The notes under the pieces were generated by a model. That model ran no database searches and was not told the DNA's origin. It worked only from the letters and a program-made list of their open reading frames with translations. A program made the position numbers and the translations under genes. From CAZTCJ01 sp964612085 (GTDB lineage: Bacteria; Pseudomonadota; Alphaproteobacteria; JAJFIK01): DNA of 64,000 bases. Shown in pieces: positions 18,222 to 27,051 of the stretch. The DNA lies in contig CAZTCJ010000009.1 of the NCBI GenBank assembly GCA_964612085.1, positions 6,345 to 70,344 of the forward strand, given 5' to 3'. Position 1 is the first letter of the stretch. Every line of letters begins with the position of its first letter.

Positions 18222-19256
18222 TTGGAATACCGCGAACTTGGCAGGACCGGCGTGAAAGTCTCCCAGATCTGTCTCGGCACCATGACCTGGGGCGAACAGA
18301 ACACGGAAGCCGAAGGCCATGCCCAGATGGATCTGGCGGCCGATCACGGCATCAATTTCTTCGACACGGCCGAGCTTTATCCGATCCCGCCCAAGGAACC
18401 CACCAATGGCGAGACCGAGCGGATCATCGGCACCTGGTTCAAGGCGCGGGGTCTGCGCGACAAGATCGTGCTGGCCACCAAGGTCGCCGGTCCCAATCAG
18501 CACCAGCTCTGGTTTTCCGACGACCGGGAGCCGCGCCGCCACAACGCCAAGCATATCGTGGAAGCCGTGGAGAAAAGCCTGAAGCGTCTTCAGACGGATT
18601 ATATCGACCTTTATCAACTCCATTGGCCCGACCGGCCCGTGCGCCTGTTCGGCGGTCCCGCCACCTGGGGTGAGGAAACCCCCATCGAGGAGACGCTGCG
18701 GGCGCTCCAGGACATCGTCCAGGCGGGCAAGGTGCGCATGATCGGCCTGTCGAACGAAACGCCCTGGGGCGTCATGGAATTCGTGCGCCTGGCCGAGCAG
18801 GAAGGCCTGCCCCGCGTCGTTTCCATACAGAATGTCTACAGCCTGGTGAGCCGCGCCTTTGATCTGGGACTTGGCGAAATCGCCCAGCGGGAAAATGTCG
18901 GCCTGCTCGCCTATTCGCCGCTCGCCCAAGGCTATCTGACCGGCAAATATCTGGACGGCGCATTGCCCCAAGGCTCGCGCAAGCAGCTTTTCGACCGCCT
19001 GCAACGCTATGAAAGCCCCTTGGCGCTGGCGGCGATCAGGGCCTATGTGGATCTGGCGCGCGCCCATGGCGCCGATCCGGCGCAACTGGCCATCAAATTC
19101 TGCGACAGCCGCCCGTTCACCACCTCGACGATCATCGGCGCCACCACGCTGGAGCAGCTTGAAACGAATATCGCGGCCAAAGATCTGACCCTGACGGAGG
19201 ATCTGGTGAACGGCATCCGGGCCATTCACCGGGACCATCCGAATCCGTCTCTTTGA
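18222..19256 (+). CDS. Aldo/keto reductase (Tas-like)
   Basis: An NADP(H)-dependent (beta/alpha)8 oxidoreductase of 344 residues. FFDTAELYP carries the catalytic Asp and Tyr, LATKVAGP the Lys, and DLYQLHWPDRP the His of the AKR tetrad. C-terminal TSTIIGATTLEQLETN binds the cofactor phosphate. The extended LHWPDRPVRLFG and the opening MEYRELGRTGVKVSQICLGTM resemble E. coli Tas. Translation must start at a TTG (18222), preceded by TGGAG; no ATG fits the conserved N terminus. The substrate is unknown. It is followed at 24 bases by thpR. Confidence 0.9.
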   Translation: MEYRELGRTGVKVSQICLGTMTWGEQNTEAEGHAQMDLAADHGINFFDTAELYPIPPKEPTNGETERIIGTWFKARGLRDKIVLATKVAGPNQHQLWFSDDREPRRHNAKHIVEAVEKSLKRLQTDYIDLYQLHWPDRPVRLFGGPATWGEETPIEETLRALQDIVQAGKVRMIGLSNETPWGVMEFVRLAEQEGLPRVVSIQNVYSLVSRAFDLGLGEIAQRENVGLLAYSPLAQGYLTGKYLDGALPQGSRKQLFDRLQRYESPLALAAIRAYVDLARAHGADPAQLAIKFCDSRPFTTSTIIGATTLEQLETNIAAKDLTLTEDLVNGIRAIHRDHPNPSL

Positions 19257-19280
19257 GTATCCGCGTCCGGAGACTGCGCC

Positions 19281-19805
19281 ATGCGTTTGTTCACAGCCAT
19301 CGAGATCCCTGAGCCCTTGCGCGAAGACCTCGCCCTGATGATGGGCGGCATTCCGGGCGCGCGCTGGATCTCGGAGGAAAACCTCCATCTGACCATCCGT
19401 TTTATCGGCGATGTGGACCGCCATACGGCCCAGGATATCGACGATGCCCTGTCGGCCATTTCGGCGCGGCCTTTCTCGTTGACGCTTAAATCAGTGGGTT
19501 TTTTCGGCGATCCACCCCGCACCTTGTGGACGGGCCTGGAGAAAAGCGATGCGCTGCTGCATCTGGTGGAGAAGGTCGATTCCTGCCTGACCCGTCTGCG
19601 GATCGATTTCGAAAAGCGCCGATACGCGCCCCATGTGACGCTCGCCCGGCTCAGAGATCCGTCTCCTGAGCATCTGCGGGCCTATCTGAACGAATATGGC
19701 GGTTATCGCAGCGATCCCTTCCCGGTCACCCGCCTGACCTTGTTCTCCAGCATGCGCAGCCATTCCGGCTCAAGCTATACGCCGGAACGCTATTACGTCT
19801 TCTGA
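19281..19805 (+). CDS. thpR: RNA 2',3'-cyclic phosphodiesterase
   Basis: A 174-residue 2H phosphoesterase that opens 2',3'-cyclic phosphate at RNA ends; ThpR was also called 2'-5' RNA ligase. Both catalytic HxT motifs are visible: HLT (His36) and HVT (His118), the second in APHVTLARL. The N terminus MRLFTAIEIP is typical. It is part of a likely + strand run: aldo/keto reductase, thpR, cobB, with a 10-base gap to cobB. Confidence 0.93.
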   Translation: MRLFTAIEIPEPLREDLALMMGGIPGARWISEENLHLTIRFIGDVDRHTAQDIDDALSAISARPFSLTLKSVGFFGDPPRTLWTGLEKSDALLHLVEKVDSCLTRLRIDFEKRRYAPHVTLARLRDPSPEHLRAYLNEYGGYRSDPFPVTRLTLFSSMRSHSGSSYTPERYYVF

Positions 19806-19815
19806 GGGGCCGGTC

Positions 19816-20538
19816 ATGAGCCAGTTTCAACGGATCGTCGTTCTGACCGGCGCGGGGATTTCGGCGGAGTCGGGCCTCGGCACCTTCCGGGAGAAGGACG
19901 GCCTGTGGTCGAAATACGATCTGACCGACGTGGCGACGCCGGAAGGGTTCGCCCGCAACCCCAAGCTCGTTCTCGATTTCTATAACGCCCGGCGGGAGAA
20001 CCTGGGCAGCGCCAAGCCCAATCCGGCCCATTACGCCCTCGGCCTGCTCGAACATGCGTATAAAGAGAATACGCTCGGCCAGGTGCTGGTCGTCACCCAG
20101 AATGTGGATACGCTCCACGAACAAGGCGGGACGGGGAACATTCTCCACATGCACGGAATGTTGACCCAGGATCTATGCAACAATTGCGGCGACCGGCGGC
20201 CGGCCAGCGCGCCTTTGACCATTGATGCGGTGTGCCCCGCCTGCAGCACGCTCGGCTCGCTGCGGCCCGACGTGGTATGGTTCGGCGAGATCCCCTATCA
20301 CATGGACGAAATCCACGATGCGCTGTTCGCCTGCGACCTGTTTGTGTCCATCGGCACCTCAGGCGCAGTCTATCCGGCGGCGGGCTTCGTGCAGATCGCG
20401 CGAGAGACCGGCGCCCACACGGTCGAACTGAATCTGGAACCGTCGGACGGGGATTATCTGTTTGCGGAATGCCGGTACGGCAAAGCGAGCGAGGTTGTCC
20501 CCGCTTACGTCAATGAATTGGTTGGCGATCTGGTTTAG
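19816..20538 (+). CDS. cobB: NAD-dependent protein deacylase (sirtuin)
   Basis: Removes acetyl or succinyl groups from lysines using NAD+. The 240 residues include the NAD-binding GAGISAESGLGTFR, QNVDTLHEQGG, the catalytic His in LHMHG, and a zinc ribbon with two Cys pairs (CNNC and CPAC). The Tyr/Arg pair that marks class III (desuccinylating) sirtuins would sit in KYDLTDVATPEGFARNP, which does not clearly match, so acyl preference is uncertain. It starts 10 bases after thpR. Confidence 0.93.
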   Translation: MSQFQRIVVLTGAGISAESGLGTFREKDGLWSKYDLTDVATPEGFARNPKLVLDFYNARRENLGSAKPNPAHYALGLLEHAYKENTLGQVLVVTQNVDTLHEQGGTGNILHMHGMLTQDLCNNCGDRRPASAPLTIDAVCPACSTLGSLRPDVVWFGEIPYHMDEIHDALFACDLFVSIGTSGAVYPAAGFVQIARETGAHTVELNLEPSDGDYLFAECRYGKASEVVPAYVNELVGDLV

Positions 20539-20651
20539 GTCAAGGAACGTCATCCGGCAGGGTGTCATCAAGGCGAAGCCGCGGTGCACCTGAAGACGCG
20601 CATTTCGCATGCGCTCAATGCGCCCTACGGCGGAATAGCACCAAACGAGGC

Positions 20652-21044
20652 TTAAAACCGCACGGAGCGTTCCAGCCGGTCCATTTCCGCGTCCGACAGG
20701 CCGAAATGATGGCCAATCTCGTGAACCAGCACATGGGTGACGATGTGCTCCAGCGTGTTGCCGCCGTCCGCATGAAGATCGAGGATCGGTTTGCGGTAGA
20801 GAAACACCATGTCGGGCATGCCGTGACTGTCGAGCACGCTTTTCTGGGTCAGATCGACGCCGTGATAAAGCCCGAGCAGGTCGTCCCGCGAGCGCAGGCC
20901 CATGACCTCCACCGTCTCGTCGTCGGGATAGTCCTCGACCCGGATCACCACATTTTTCGTCATCAGACGAAAGGCCGGCGGCAAAGCCTCATAGGCCGTG
21001 CGCACCAAGGCATCGAATTCCACCAGATCGGGCTCGCGCTGCAT
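20652..21044 (-). CDS. Zincin-like metallopeptidase family protein
   Basis: A 130-residue small metalloprotease-like protein (DUF1025-type). The zinc motif HEIGHHFGLSD is at 108-118 with two metal His, the catalytic Glu and a third acidic or His ligand downstream. Upstream strands DLLGLYHG and VFLYRKPILD are family-typical. The start at 21044 has the Shine-Dalgarno sequence GGAGAGACGG; a longer reading to 21092 is less likely. No protein substrate is established for the family that I know of. It is a solitary gene on the - strand, tail-to-tail with cobB. Confidence 0.87.
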   Translation of the reverse strand: MQREPDLVEFDALVRTAYEALPPAFRLMTKNVVIRVEDYPDDETVEVMGLRSRDDLLGLYHGVDLTQKSVLDSHGMPDMVFLYRKPILDLHADGGNTLEHIVTHVLVHEIGHHFGLSDAEMDRLERSVRF

Positions 21045-21168
21045 GCGTCCGTCTCTCCATTTCACCCCTGTCCGGCCAAAGCCGGTTGGCACCCGCCCTT
21101 ATTAGGACTAGATGGGATGGCGGAAATGGGATGGAAGACCGGCGCGAACCGGATCAAAGGAGGGTGAT

Positions 21169-21462
21169 GTGATCGAGAAACTGAACGCCGTTGAACGCAG
21201 AGACGCTTTGTCGGACCTTGCGGGCTGGACCATGGTGGAGGGCCGCGACGCCATCACCAAGACCTTCAAATTCAAGAACTTCAATGAGGCCTTCGGCTTC
21301 ATGACGAGGGCCGCCCTGATCGCCGAGAAAATGGATCACCACCCGGAGTGGTTCAATGTCTACAACACGGTCGAGGTCACCCTTTCGACCCATGACGCGG
21401 GCGGCTTGACCACCCGCGACACGGATCTTGCCCAACACATGAATGGCCTGGCGGATCAATAA
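21169..21462 (+). CDS. phhB: 4a-hydroxytetrahydrobiopterin (pterin-4a-carbinolamine) dehydratase
   Basis: Dehydrates 4a-hydroxytetrahydropterin during recycling of the phenylalanine hydroxylase cofactor. A GTG start at 21169 gives 97 residues and has the best Shine-Dalgarno sequence in the region (AAAGGAGGGTGAT); the upstream ATG at 21112 is rejected. The active-site segment HHPEW (57-61) and His74 in LSTHDAGGLT are present. No phenylalanine hydroxylase gene is in the window, so a housekeeping or moonlighting role is equally possible. Confidence 0.93.
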   Translation: MIEKLNAVERRDALSDLAGWTMVEGRDAITKTFKFKNFNEAFGFMTRAALIAEKMDHHPEWFNVYNTVEVTLSTHDAGGLTTRDTDLAQHMNGLADQ

Positions 21463-21486
21463 TCCGATCGCTGAGCCGTTTACAAA

Positions 21487-22272
21487 TTAGCGCGGCGCCA
21501 TGCGGATGGCGCCGTCGAGGCGGATGGACTCGCCGTTCATCATGCCGTTCTCGCACAGATGGCGGGCCAGCATGGCGTATTCCTTCGGATTGCCGAGGCG
21601 CGCCGGAAACGGCACCTGGGCGCCCAAGGCCTGGCGCACATGATCGGGGGCGCTGGCCAGCAGCGGCGTGTCGAACAGACCCGGCAGGATGGTATTGACC
21701 CGGATCCCCTCCCGCGACAGATCGCGCGCGATGGGCAGCGTCATGCCCACGACACCGCCCTTGGATGCGGAATAGGCCGCCTGGCCGATCTGGCCGTCCT
21801 GGGCCGCCACCGACGCCGTGTTCACGATGGCGCCCCGCTCGCCGTCTTCCGTGACCGGATCGAGGGTCAGCATGCCCGCCGCCGATTTGGCGATGCAGCG
21901 GAAGGTGCCGACCAGATTGATCTGGATGACCCGGTCGAACCGGTCCAGCGGATGGGCCACGGCCTCGCCCGTCTGCTTGTCGCGGGCCGCCGTCTTGATG
22001 GCATCACCGACCCCGGCGCAGTTGATCAGGATCCGCTCCTGACCGTGAGCGGCGCGGGCTTTCGCGAAGCCGGCATCGACGCTCGCCTCGTCGGTCACAT
22101 TCACAGGGCAGAACACGCCGCCCAGTTCCGCCGCGACCGCTTCGCCCCGCTCGGCATTCAGATCGAACAGCGCCACGCGCACGCCTTTCGAGGCCAGTTC
22201 GCGGGCCGTGGCTTCGCCAAGGCCGGAGGCGCCGCCGGTGATGACCGCGCTGACCGTGTTGTTCAAGTCCAT
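21487..22272 (-). CDS. SDR-family oxidoreductase, 3-hydroxyacyl-CoA dehydrogenase type II-like
   Basis: A 261-residue classical short-chain dehydrogenase. The cofactor-binding motif TGGASGLGE is at 12-20 and an acidic residue after the second strand (FDLN) favours NAD+. NCAG lies at about 84, with catalytic Ser154, Tyr167 and Lys171 (YSASK). Sequence style (NTASVAAQDGQIGQAAYSAS, ILPGLFDTPLL) matches the HSD17B10 / type II 3-hydroxyacyl-CoA dehydrogenase group of fatty-acid or steroid breakdown. It is a single gene, convergent with phhB and divergent from the DUF1232 gene. Confidence 0.88.
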   Translation of the reverse strand: MDLNNTVSAVITGGASGLGEATARELASKGVRVALFDLNAERGEAVAAELGGVFCPVNVTDEASVDAGFAKARAAHGQERILINCAGVGDAIKTAARDKQTGEAVAHPLDRFDRVIQINLVGTFRCIAKSAAGMLTLDPVTEDGERGAIVNTASVAAQDGQIGQAAYSASKGGVVGMTLPIARDLSREGIRVNTILPGLFDTPLLASAPDHVRQALGAQVPFPARLGNPKEYAMLARHLCENGMMNGESIRLDGAIRMAPR

Positions 22273-22346
22273 CTTCTGTTTCCTCCTCGTAAAAACCTGG
22301 CGCGCCGGACTGGCATTCTGCGGCGCATCGCTGTCATATGTAGCCC

Positions 22347-22829
22347 ATGAGCAGCGACGATCAAAAACCCGGCGGCGATCTGGAGCGCAAGCGTTTTGGA
22401 CGCGACGGCAAGTCGGACAAGCCCGGCAAGGACGAGCCGATCGCCGATATGGAAGATCCGCGCCTGCAACTGCCGGAGACGGTGGCGCGCAACGAGCGCA
22501 TCGTGGAGGACGGCTTCTGGCCCAAGATCCGGCGGCTTTTGGGCAAGGTGCCGTTTCTGGAAGACGCGGTGGCCGCCTATTTCTGCGCCATCGACCCGAA
22601 GACGCCGTTCCAGGTGCGCGCCATTCTGCTGGCGGCGCTGGCCTATTTCGTCCTGCCCATCGATATCGTGCCGGATTTCTTTGTCGGTTTCGGCTTTACC
22701 GATGACGCCACCGTGCTGCTCGCCGCCATGAAGATCGTCGCCGATCACATCACGGAAGAACACCGGGCCAAGGCCCGCGAAGTGCTCGGCAAGGAGATGA
22801 AGGACGCGGACGAAGAGCCGCCTGCTTAA
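22347..22829 (+). CDS. YkvA / DUF1232 family membrane protein
   Basis: A 160-residue protein with a charged Lys/Asp-rich N terminus (1-60), then the DUF1232 core around AYFCAIDPKTPFQVRAILLAALAYFVLPIDIVPD, split in the protein into a hydrophobic helix and the hallmark PIDIVPD motif (about 105-115). The C terminus is helical and acidic. DUF1232 proteins are small membrane-associated proteins of unknown function. The last four bases overlap the end of the convergent DMT transporter gene. Confidence 0.85.
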   Translation: MSSDDQKPGGDLERKRFGRDGKSDKPGKDEPIADMEDPRLQLPETVARNERIVEDGFWPKIRRLLGKVPFLEDAVAAYFCAIDPKTPFQVRAILLAALAYFVLPIDIVPDFFVGFGFTDDATVLLAAMKIVADHITEEHRAKAREVLGKEMKDADEEPPA

Positions 22830-23773
22830 GTTTCCGGGCTTGCCTTTTCTTTTTCCTTGCCCTTCTGGAGCTGGGCCTCGCGCACGGTGATGTAGAGGCT
22901 GGCGCCCGCGATGATCAGGGCGCCGACGACCACGAGCAGGTCTGGCAGGTTGGAAAAAACCAGATAGCCCACCAGCGCCGCCCAGATCAGCCGCAGATAA
23001 TCGAGCGGCGCCATGGCGGTGGCGTCGGCAAGCGAATAGGCCCGCACGAAACAGGCATGGGCGGCGAGGCCCACCATGCCCATGACCATCAGCAGAAGGA
23101 ATTCCTCGAAGGTCGGCGTGATCCAGACGGCCGCCGCCGGGACCGCCGTCACCACCGTGCCGATCAGGCCGGAATAAAGCAGCAGGGTGACGGGGGAGTC
23201 CTGGCGCGACAGCATCTTCACGCAAGTGACCGCCAACGCCACGAAAAGCGCATTGGCGAGGGCCACGAAGGCCGCCGAATCCGTGCTGCCGCTGGGCCGC
23301 AGAATGATCAGCACGCCCGCGAACCCGATCAGGGTGGCGATCATCCGCCGGGGGCCGACCACCTCGCCCAGCACCAGCATGGCCAGCGGCACCAGAAAGA
23401 GCGCGCGGGAAAAACTGATGGCCGTGGCGTCAGCCAGCGGCAAATGCGTGAAGGCGTAAAAGCCGCACAGCATGGCCGTGGAGCCGAACAGGCCCCGCAG
23501 CAGATGCAGGCCCGGACGCTGTGTCTTGAACCCCGCCGCGCCCGCCCGCAGAGCCATGGGCACCAGCACTACCACGCTCGTCAGGGCCCGGAAAAACGCC
23601 ACCTCGAAGGAATGGAGCCGGTTGCCGAGAAACTTCACCAGCGCGGTCATCACCACGAACAGAAAGGTGGAGATCAGCATCCAGAGCGCGCCGCGCACGC
23701 CCGGCGGCAAGCCGTTCCAGGCGCTCGCCGCCCGCGTCCGCGCCTGTTGGAAGGATCGTGCGGCTTCGCTCAT
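22826..23773 (-). CDS. DMT-superfamily (EamA) transporter
   Basis: A 315-residue inner membrane protein with ten predicted spans arranged as two EamA repeats (about 28-160 and 168-300), typical of small-metabolite exporters. Sequence landmarks include MLISTFLFVVMTALVK in the first span and DATAISFSRALFLVPLAML in the first repeat. The start overlaps the stop of the beta-lactamase-fold gene by four bases (ATGA), so it is the last cistron of the five-gene operon that begins with the asparaginase gene. The exported compound is unknown. Confidence 0.88.
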   Translation of the reverse strand: MSEAARSFQQARTRAASAWNGLPPGVRGALWMLISTFLFVVMTALVKFLGNRLHSFEVAFFRALTSVVVLVPMALRAGAAGFKTQRPGLHLLRGLFGSTAMLCGFYAFTHLPLADATAISFSRALFLVPLAMLVLGEVVGPRRMIATLIGFAGVLIILRPSGSTDSAAFVALANALFVALAVTCVKMLSRQDSPVTLLLYSGLIGTVVTAVPAAAVWITPTFEEFLLLMVMGMVGLAAHACFVRAYSLADATAMAPLDYLRLIWAALVGYLVFSNLPDLLVVVGALIIAGASLYITVREAQLQKGKEKEKASPET

Positions 23774-24987
23774 GCGGCAGCGGAGAGCACGCCGTAGACC
23801 GCATCAACCAGCGACTGGCCACGGGCGTTGAGCATCTGGCCCAGACCCATCTGGTTCATGGCATAGCCGAAGGCGAAGCCCGCTTCCGGATCGGCGAAAC
23901 CGATGGAGCCGCCGGAACCCACATGGCCGAACGCGCCCTCCCCTAAGATCGCACCTGAGGCGGGCGGGTTCTTGACATGGCGATTGTCCGCAGACCGCAT
24001 AAAGCCCGCGCCGAAGCGCATGGGCAGGCGCAGCGTCGCATCGTCATGGGTGGCATTGGTGATCCGGCGCATCTTATCGATACGCTCCGGGCTGACGAGG
24101 CGCACGCCCTCGAATGTTCCGCCCAAGGTGAAGGGGGTATAGAGCCGGGCGAGCGCGCGCGCATTGGCGACGCCGTTGGCCGAGCCGATCTCGACGGCGC
24201 GATAGTCCCGCTTGTTGGGATTGAAGCCGCCATCATTGAGGTAGAAGCGCGCCGGGATCGAGGCCTTGTCCTTCAGATCCAGGACAAACTGGCTGGCGGG
24301 CACGGACGGATCGAGCTTCGGCTTGATCATGCGCGCGACGCGCGGTTCCTGATCGTCCGGCAGGCCGATCCAGAAATCGAGCCCGAGGGGGCCCGCTACC
24401 TCTTCGGCGAAAAACCGGCTTGCGGGCTTGCCCGCCACGCGGCGGATCACCTCGCCGATGGTCCAGGCATAGGTCAGGCCATGGTAGGAACTGCGGGTGC
24501 CCGGCACGAAATAGGGCGCCTGGGCGGCAAGCGTGCGCGTGGCATAGTCCCAATCGAGCAGCGCGCCCTCAGGCAGATCGTCGCGGAAGGCTGGCACCCC
24601 CGCCGTATGATCGAGCATCATACGGACGGTCGTGCGTTCCTTGCCGCTCTGCCCATACTCCGGCCAATAGTCCGTCACCAGCGCATCGAGATCGAGCAAC
24701 CCTCGGTCCACCAGCATATTGGCGACGACGGCAATGGCGCCCTTGGTGCAGGAAAAGACACAAGAGATCGTCTCGTCCGTCCAGGGCACGGTGTCGCGCG
24801 GATCGGCCGCGCCGCCCCAGACATCGAGAACCGTCTCACCTTCGTGGATGACGCACAGCCCCGCGCCCACCTCGCCCGCGCTCCGGAAATTCTCCAGAAA
24901 GCGGTCGAGAACGGGCCGGAAGCGCGGCTCCACACGGCCTTCGACCGTACCGGTTGGCACGGTCTCGCGCACCAGTTCCAAGGACAT
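23770..24987 (-). CDS. Serine beta-lactamase-fold hydrolase (EstB / class C-like esterase)
   Basis: A 405-residue cytoplasmic-looking penicillin-binding-protein-fold hydrolase. The SxxK motif is SCTK (Ser79, Lys82), and the second-motif Tyr is Tyr168 in SSYHGLTYAW. A late GHVGSGGSIGFADP replaces the KTG triad with HVG, as in carboxylesterase relatives rather than true beta-lactamases. No signal peptide is visible. It is the fourth cistron of the - strand operon, 14 bases after the quinone oxidoreductase gene and overlapping the DMT gene. An esterase or lactonase role is inferred. Confidence 0.87.
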   Translation of the reverse strand: MSLELVRETVPTGTVEGRVEPRFRPVLDRFLENFRSAGEVGAGLCVIHEGETVLDVWGGAADPRDTVPWTDETISCVFSCTKGAIAVVANMLVDRGLLDLDALVTDYWPEYGQSGKERTTVRMMLDHTAGVPAFRDDLPEGALLDWDYATRTLAAQAPYFVPGTRSSYHGLTYAWTIGEVIRRVAGKPASRFFAEEVAGPLGLDFWIGLPDDQEPRVARMIKPKLDPSVPASQFVLDLKDKASIPARFYLNDGGFNPNKRDYRAVEIGSANGVANARALARLYTPFTLGGTFEGVRLVSPERIDKMRRITNATHDDATLRLPMRFGAGFMRSADNRHVKNPPASGAILGEGAFGHVGSGGSIGFADPEAGFAFGYAMNQMGLGQMLNARGQSLVDAVYGVLSAAA

Positions 24988-25001
24988 GATCCCAACCCGC
25001 C

Positions 25002-26009
25002 CTATTCGGGATTGACCACGAGCACCACCTTGCCCTTGGCCCGGCGTTCGGCCAGCTCGTTGATGGCGTCCACATATTGTTCGAACGGATAGGCCGAGGA
25101 GACATGGGGCCGGATCTTGCCCGCCCGGTACCAGTCCATCAGTTCCTGGATGTGTTGCTGGTTGCGCTTGGGATCGCGGCCCGTGAACGCGCCCCAGAAC
25201 ACGCCGACGATCTGGCAGCCTTTGAGCAGGGTCAGATTGAGCGGCACTTTCGGGATGTCGCCAGCGGCGAAACCGATCACCAGGAAGCGGCCTTCCCAGT
25301 TGGTGGCGCGCAACGCGGGTTCGGAATAATCCCCGCCCACCGGATCGTAGACCACATCCGCGCCCTGGCCGCCGGTCGCCGCCTTGATCTGATCGGACAG
25401 CGCCTTCTGGGCCGCCCGATCGAGGGAGCCGGACGGGTACAGAATGGTTTCGTCCGCCCCGTGATTACGGCAAACCTCAAGCTTTTCTTCCGAAGAGGCC
25501 GCCGCGATCACCCGCGCGCCCATCACCTTGCCAAGCTCCACCGCCGCCAGGCCGACGCCGCCAGCGGCGCCCAGCACCAGGAGGTTTTCGCCCGGCTTCA
25601 GCTCGGCCCGGTCCTTCAACGCGTAATGGGACGTGCCATAGGTCATGAGAAAGGCGGAGGCTTCCGTCATGGGCATCTCGTCCGGGATCGGAATGACGCG
25701 CGGCTCGTCCACGATCACCTGCTCGGCGAACCCGCCCCAGCCCGTGGAGCCGATCACCCGCTGACCGGGCTGGACGCGGCTCACGCCCGGTCCCACTTCC
25801 AGCACCTTGCCCGCGATCTCGCCGCCGGGGGAAAACGGTAAGGGCGGCTTGAACTGATACTTGTCCTGAATGATCAGCACGTCGGGGAAATTGACTCCGC
25901 AGGCATTGACGCCGATCCGGACCTGGCCTTCACCCAAAGCCGGTTCCGCCACCTCTTCCATCACCAGATTTTCAGGGGGTCCGTATGCCTTACACAACAC
26001 TGCCTTCAT
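25002..26009 (-). CDS. NADPH:quinone oxidoreductase family protein (zinc-independent MDR)
   Basis: A 335-residue medium-chain dehydrogenase/reductase with an N-terminal GroES-like domain (about 1-120) and a Rossmann domain with AAGGVGLAAVELGK. It lacks the structural-zinc Cys cluster, as in QOR/crotonyl-CoA-reductase-like enzymes. MKAVLCKAYGPPENL and FPDVLIIQDKYQFKP are typical. The substrate could be a quinone or enoyl compound. Its ATG overlaps the patatin stop by four bases, so it is the third cistron of the operon. Confidence 0.9.
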   Translation of the reverse strand: MKAVLCKAYGPPENLVMEEVAEPALGEGQVRIGVNACGVNFPDVLIIQDKYQFKPPLPFSPGGEIAGKVLEVGPGVSRVQPGQRVIGSTGWGGFAEQVIVDEPRVIPIPDEMPMTEASAFLMTYGTSHYALKDRAELKPGENLLVLGAAGGVGLAAVELGKVMGARVIAAASSEEKLEVCRNHGADETILYPSGSLDRAAQKALSDQIKAATGGQGADVVYDPVGGDYSEPALRATNWEGRFLVIGFAAGDIPKVPLNLTLLKGCQIVGVFWGAFTGRDPKRNQQHIQELMDWYRAGKIRPHVSSAYPFEQYVDAINELAERRAKGKVVLVVNPE

Positions 26010-27046
26010 GGAGTCTCTCCTTTGTTCTTCACCCGGGGATGCGCCGGACGTGAGTGTGGCACAGGCTGGGGACCCTCTGCCAGTGGCCGTTCGATCCCGA
26101 ACAGGCCTTCGATGGGCCGACGCATCATGCGCACCGCTTTGCGGCCCAGGTCGATGGCCTCAGCCGCCCGGTCGAATTGCAGAATGCCGATTTCGCGCAA
26201 GGCGGGGGTGATCATGATATCGGGCGGATCGCCGGCGGCGCGGGATCTGGTGATCCGGTCGCCCATGATGGCGATGGCGTTGTTGATGACTTCCAAATGC
26301 TGCGGCCCCCGGTCCTTGGGGTCGAGGATCGAGCGGATGAACTTGTTGGTGCCGCGCTTCATGGTGGAGGGCAGCCGGTTGGCCAACTCGTCGGCCCAGG
26401 ACCAGGGCAGCTTGTCCTCCTCGGGCGGAACCACAGCCTCATCCCCGTCCTGGCGGCGCAGGAACTCAGCCGTTGGACGGAAGGTGTCGGCGTTGAGATC
26501 GACCGCGATGACGATATCGGCATCGAGCGCCCGGGCGAGCGAGATGGGCACCGGATTGACGATGCCGCCATCGGCGAGCCAGCGGCTGCCCAGGCGCACC
26601 GGTTCGAAAATCCCCGGGATCGCGATCGAGGCGCCGACCGCGTCGGCCATGGGGCCGGAGCGCAGCCAGACCTCTCTGCCTGTACGGATATCCGTGGCCA
26701 CGGAGGCGAAATCGATCTCCAGATCCTCGATCTGTTTATGGCCGCACAACCCGCCGTACCAGGACGACAGGCTGCGCCCGGCGATCATGCCGCCACGGCC
26801 GAAACTCAAGTCGAAATAATTCATCATGCGGAAAAGGTCGAGAGAAAGCGCGAAGTCCTTCAGCTCGTCGATCCGGCGCACGGCATAAGCGCCGCCCACC
26901 AGCGCGCCGATGGAGCAGCCCGCGACGATATCGGGCTTGATCCCCATACGGTTCAATTCCTCGATCACGCCGATATGCGCCCAGCCGCGCGCCGCACCGC
27001 TGCCCAGCGCCAACCCGACCCGCATCGTCTGCCCACGCCCTGTCAT
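26006..27046 (-). CDS. Patatin-like phospholipase (NTE/RssA type)
   Basis: A predicted serine lipid acyl hydrolase of 346 residues from the ATG at 27046. The longer frame to 27208 runs into the asparaginase gene and is rejected. The oxyanion segment GSGAARGWAHIG (15-26), the nucleophile elbow GCSIG (Ser45) and the DGG dyad (Asp159) are intact. ASIAIPGIFEPVRLGSRWLADGG is split across the conserved core and resembles RssA/YchK. No transmembrane span is visible. It begins 5 bases after the asparaginase stop and ends overlapping the oxidoreductase start. Confidence 0.9.
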   Translation of the reverse strand: MTGRGQTMRVGLALGSGAARGWAHIGVIEELNRMGIKPDIVAGCSIGALVGGAYAVRRIDELKDFALSLDLFRMMNYFDLSFGRGGMIAGRSLSSWYGGLCGHKQIEDLEIDFASVATDIRTGREVWLRSGPMADAVGASIAIPGIFEPVRLGSRWLADGGIVNPVPISLARALDADIVIAVDLNADTFRPTAEFLRRQDGDEAVVPPEEDKLPWSWADELANRLPSTMKRGTNKFIRSILDPKDRGPQHLEVINNAIAIMGDRITRSRAAGDPPDIMITPALREIGILQFDRAAEAIDLGRKAVRMMRRPIEGLFGIERPLAEGPQPVPHSRPAHPRVKNKGETP

Positions 27047-27051
27047 ACGCC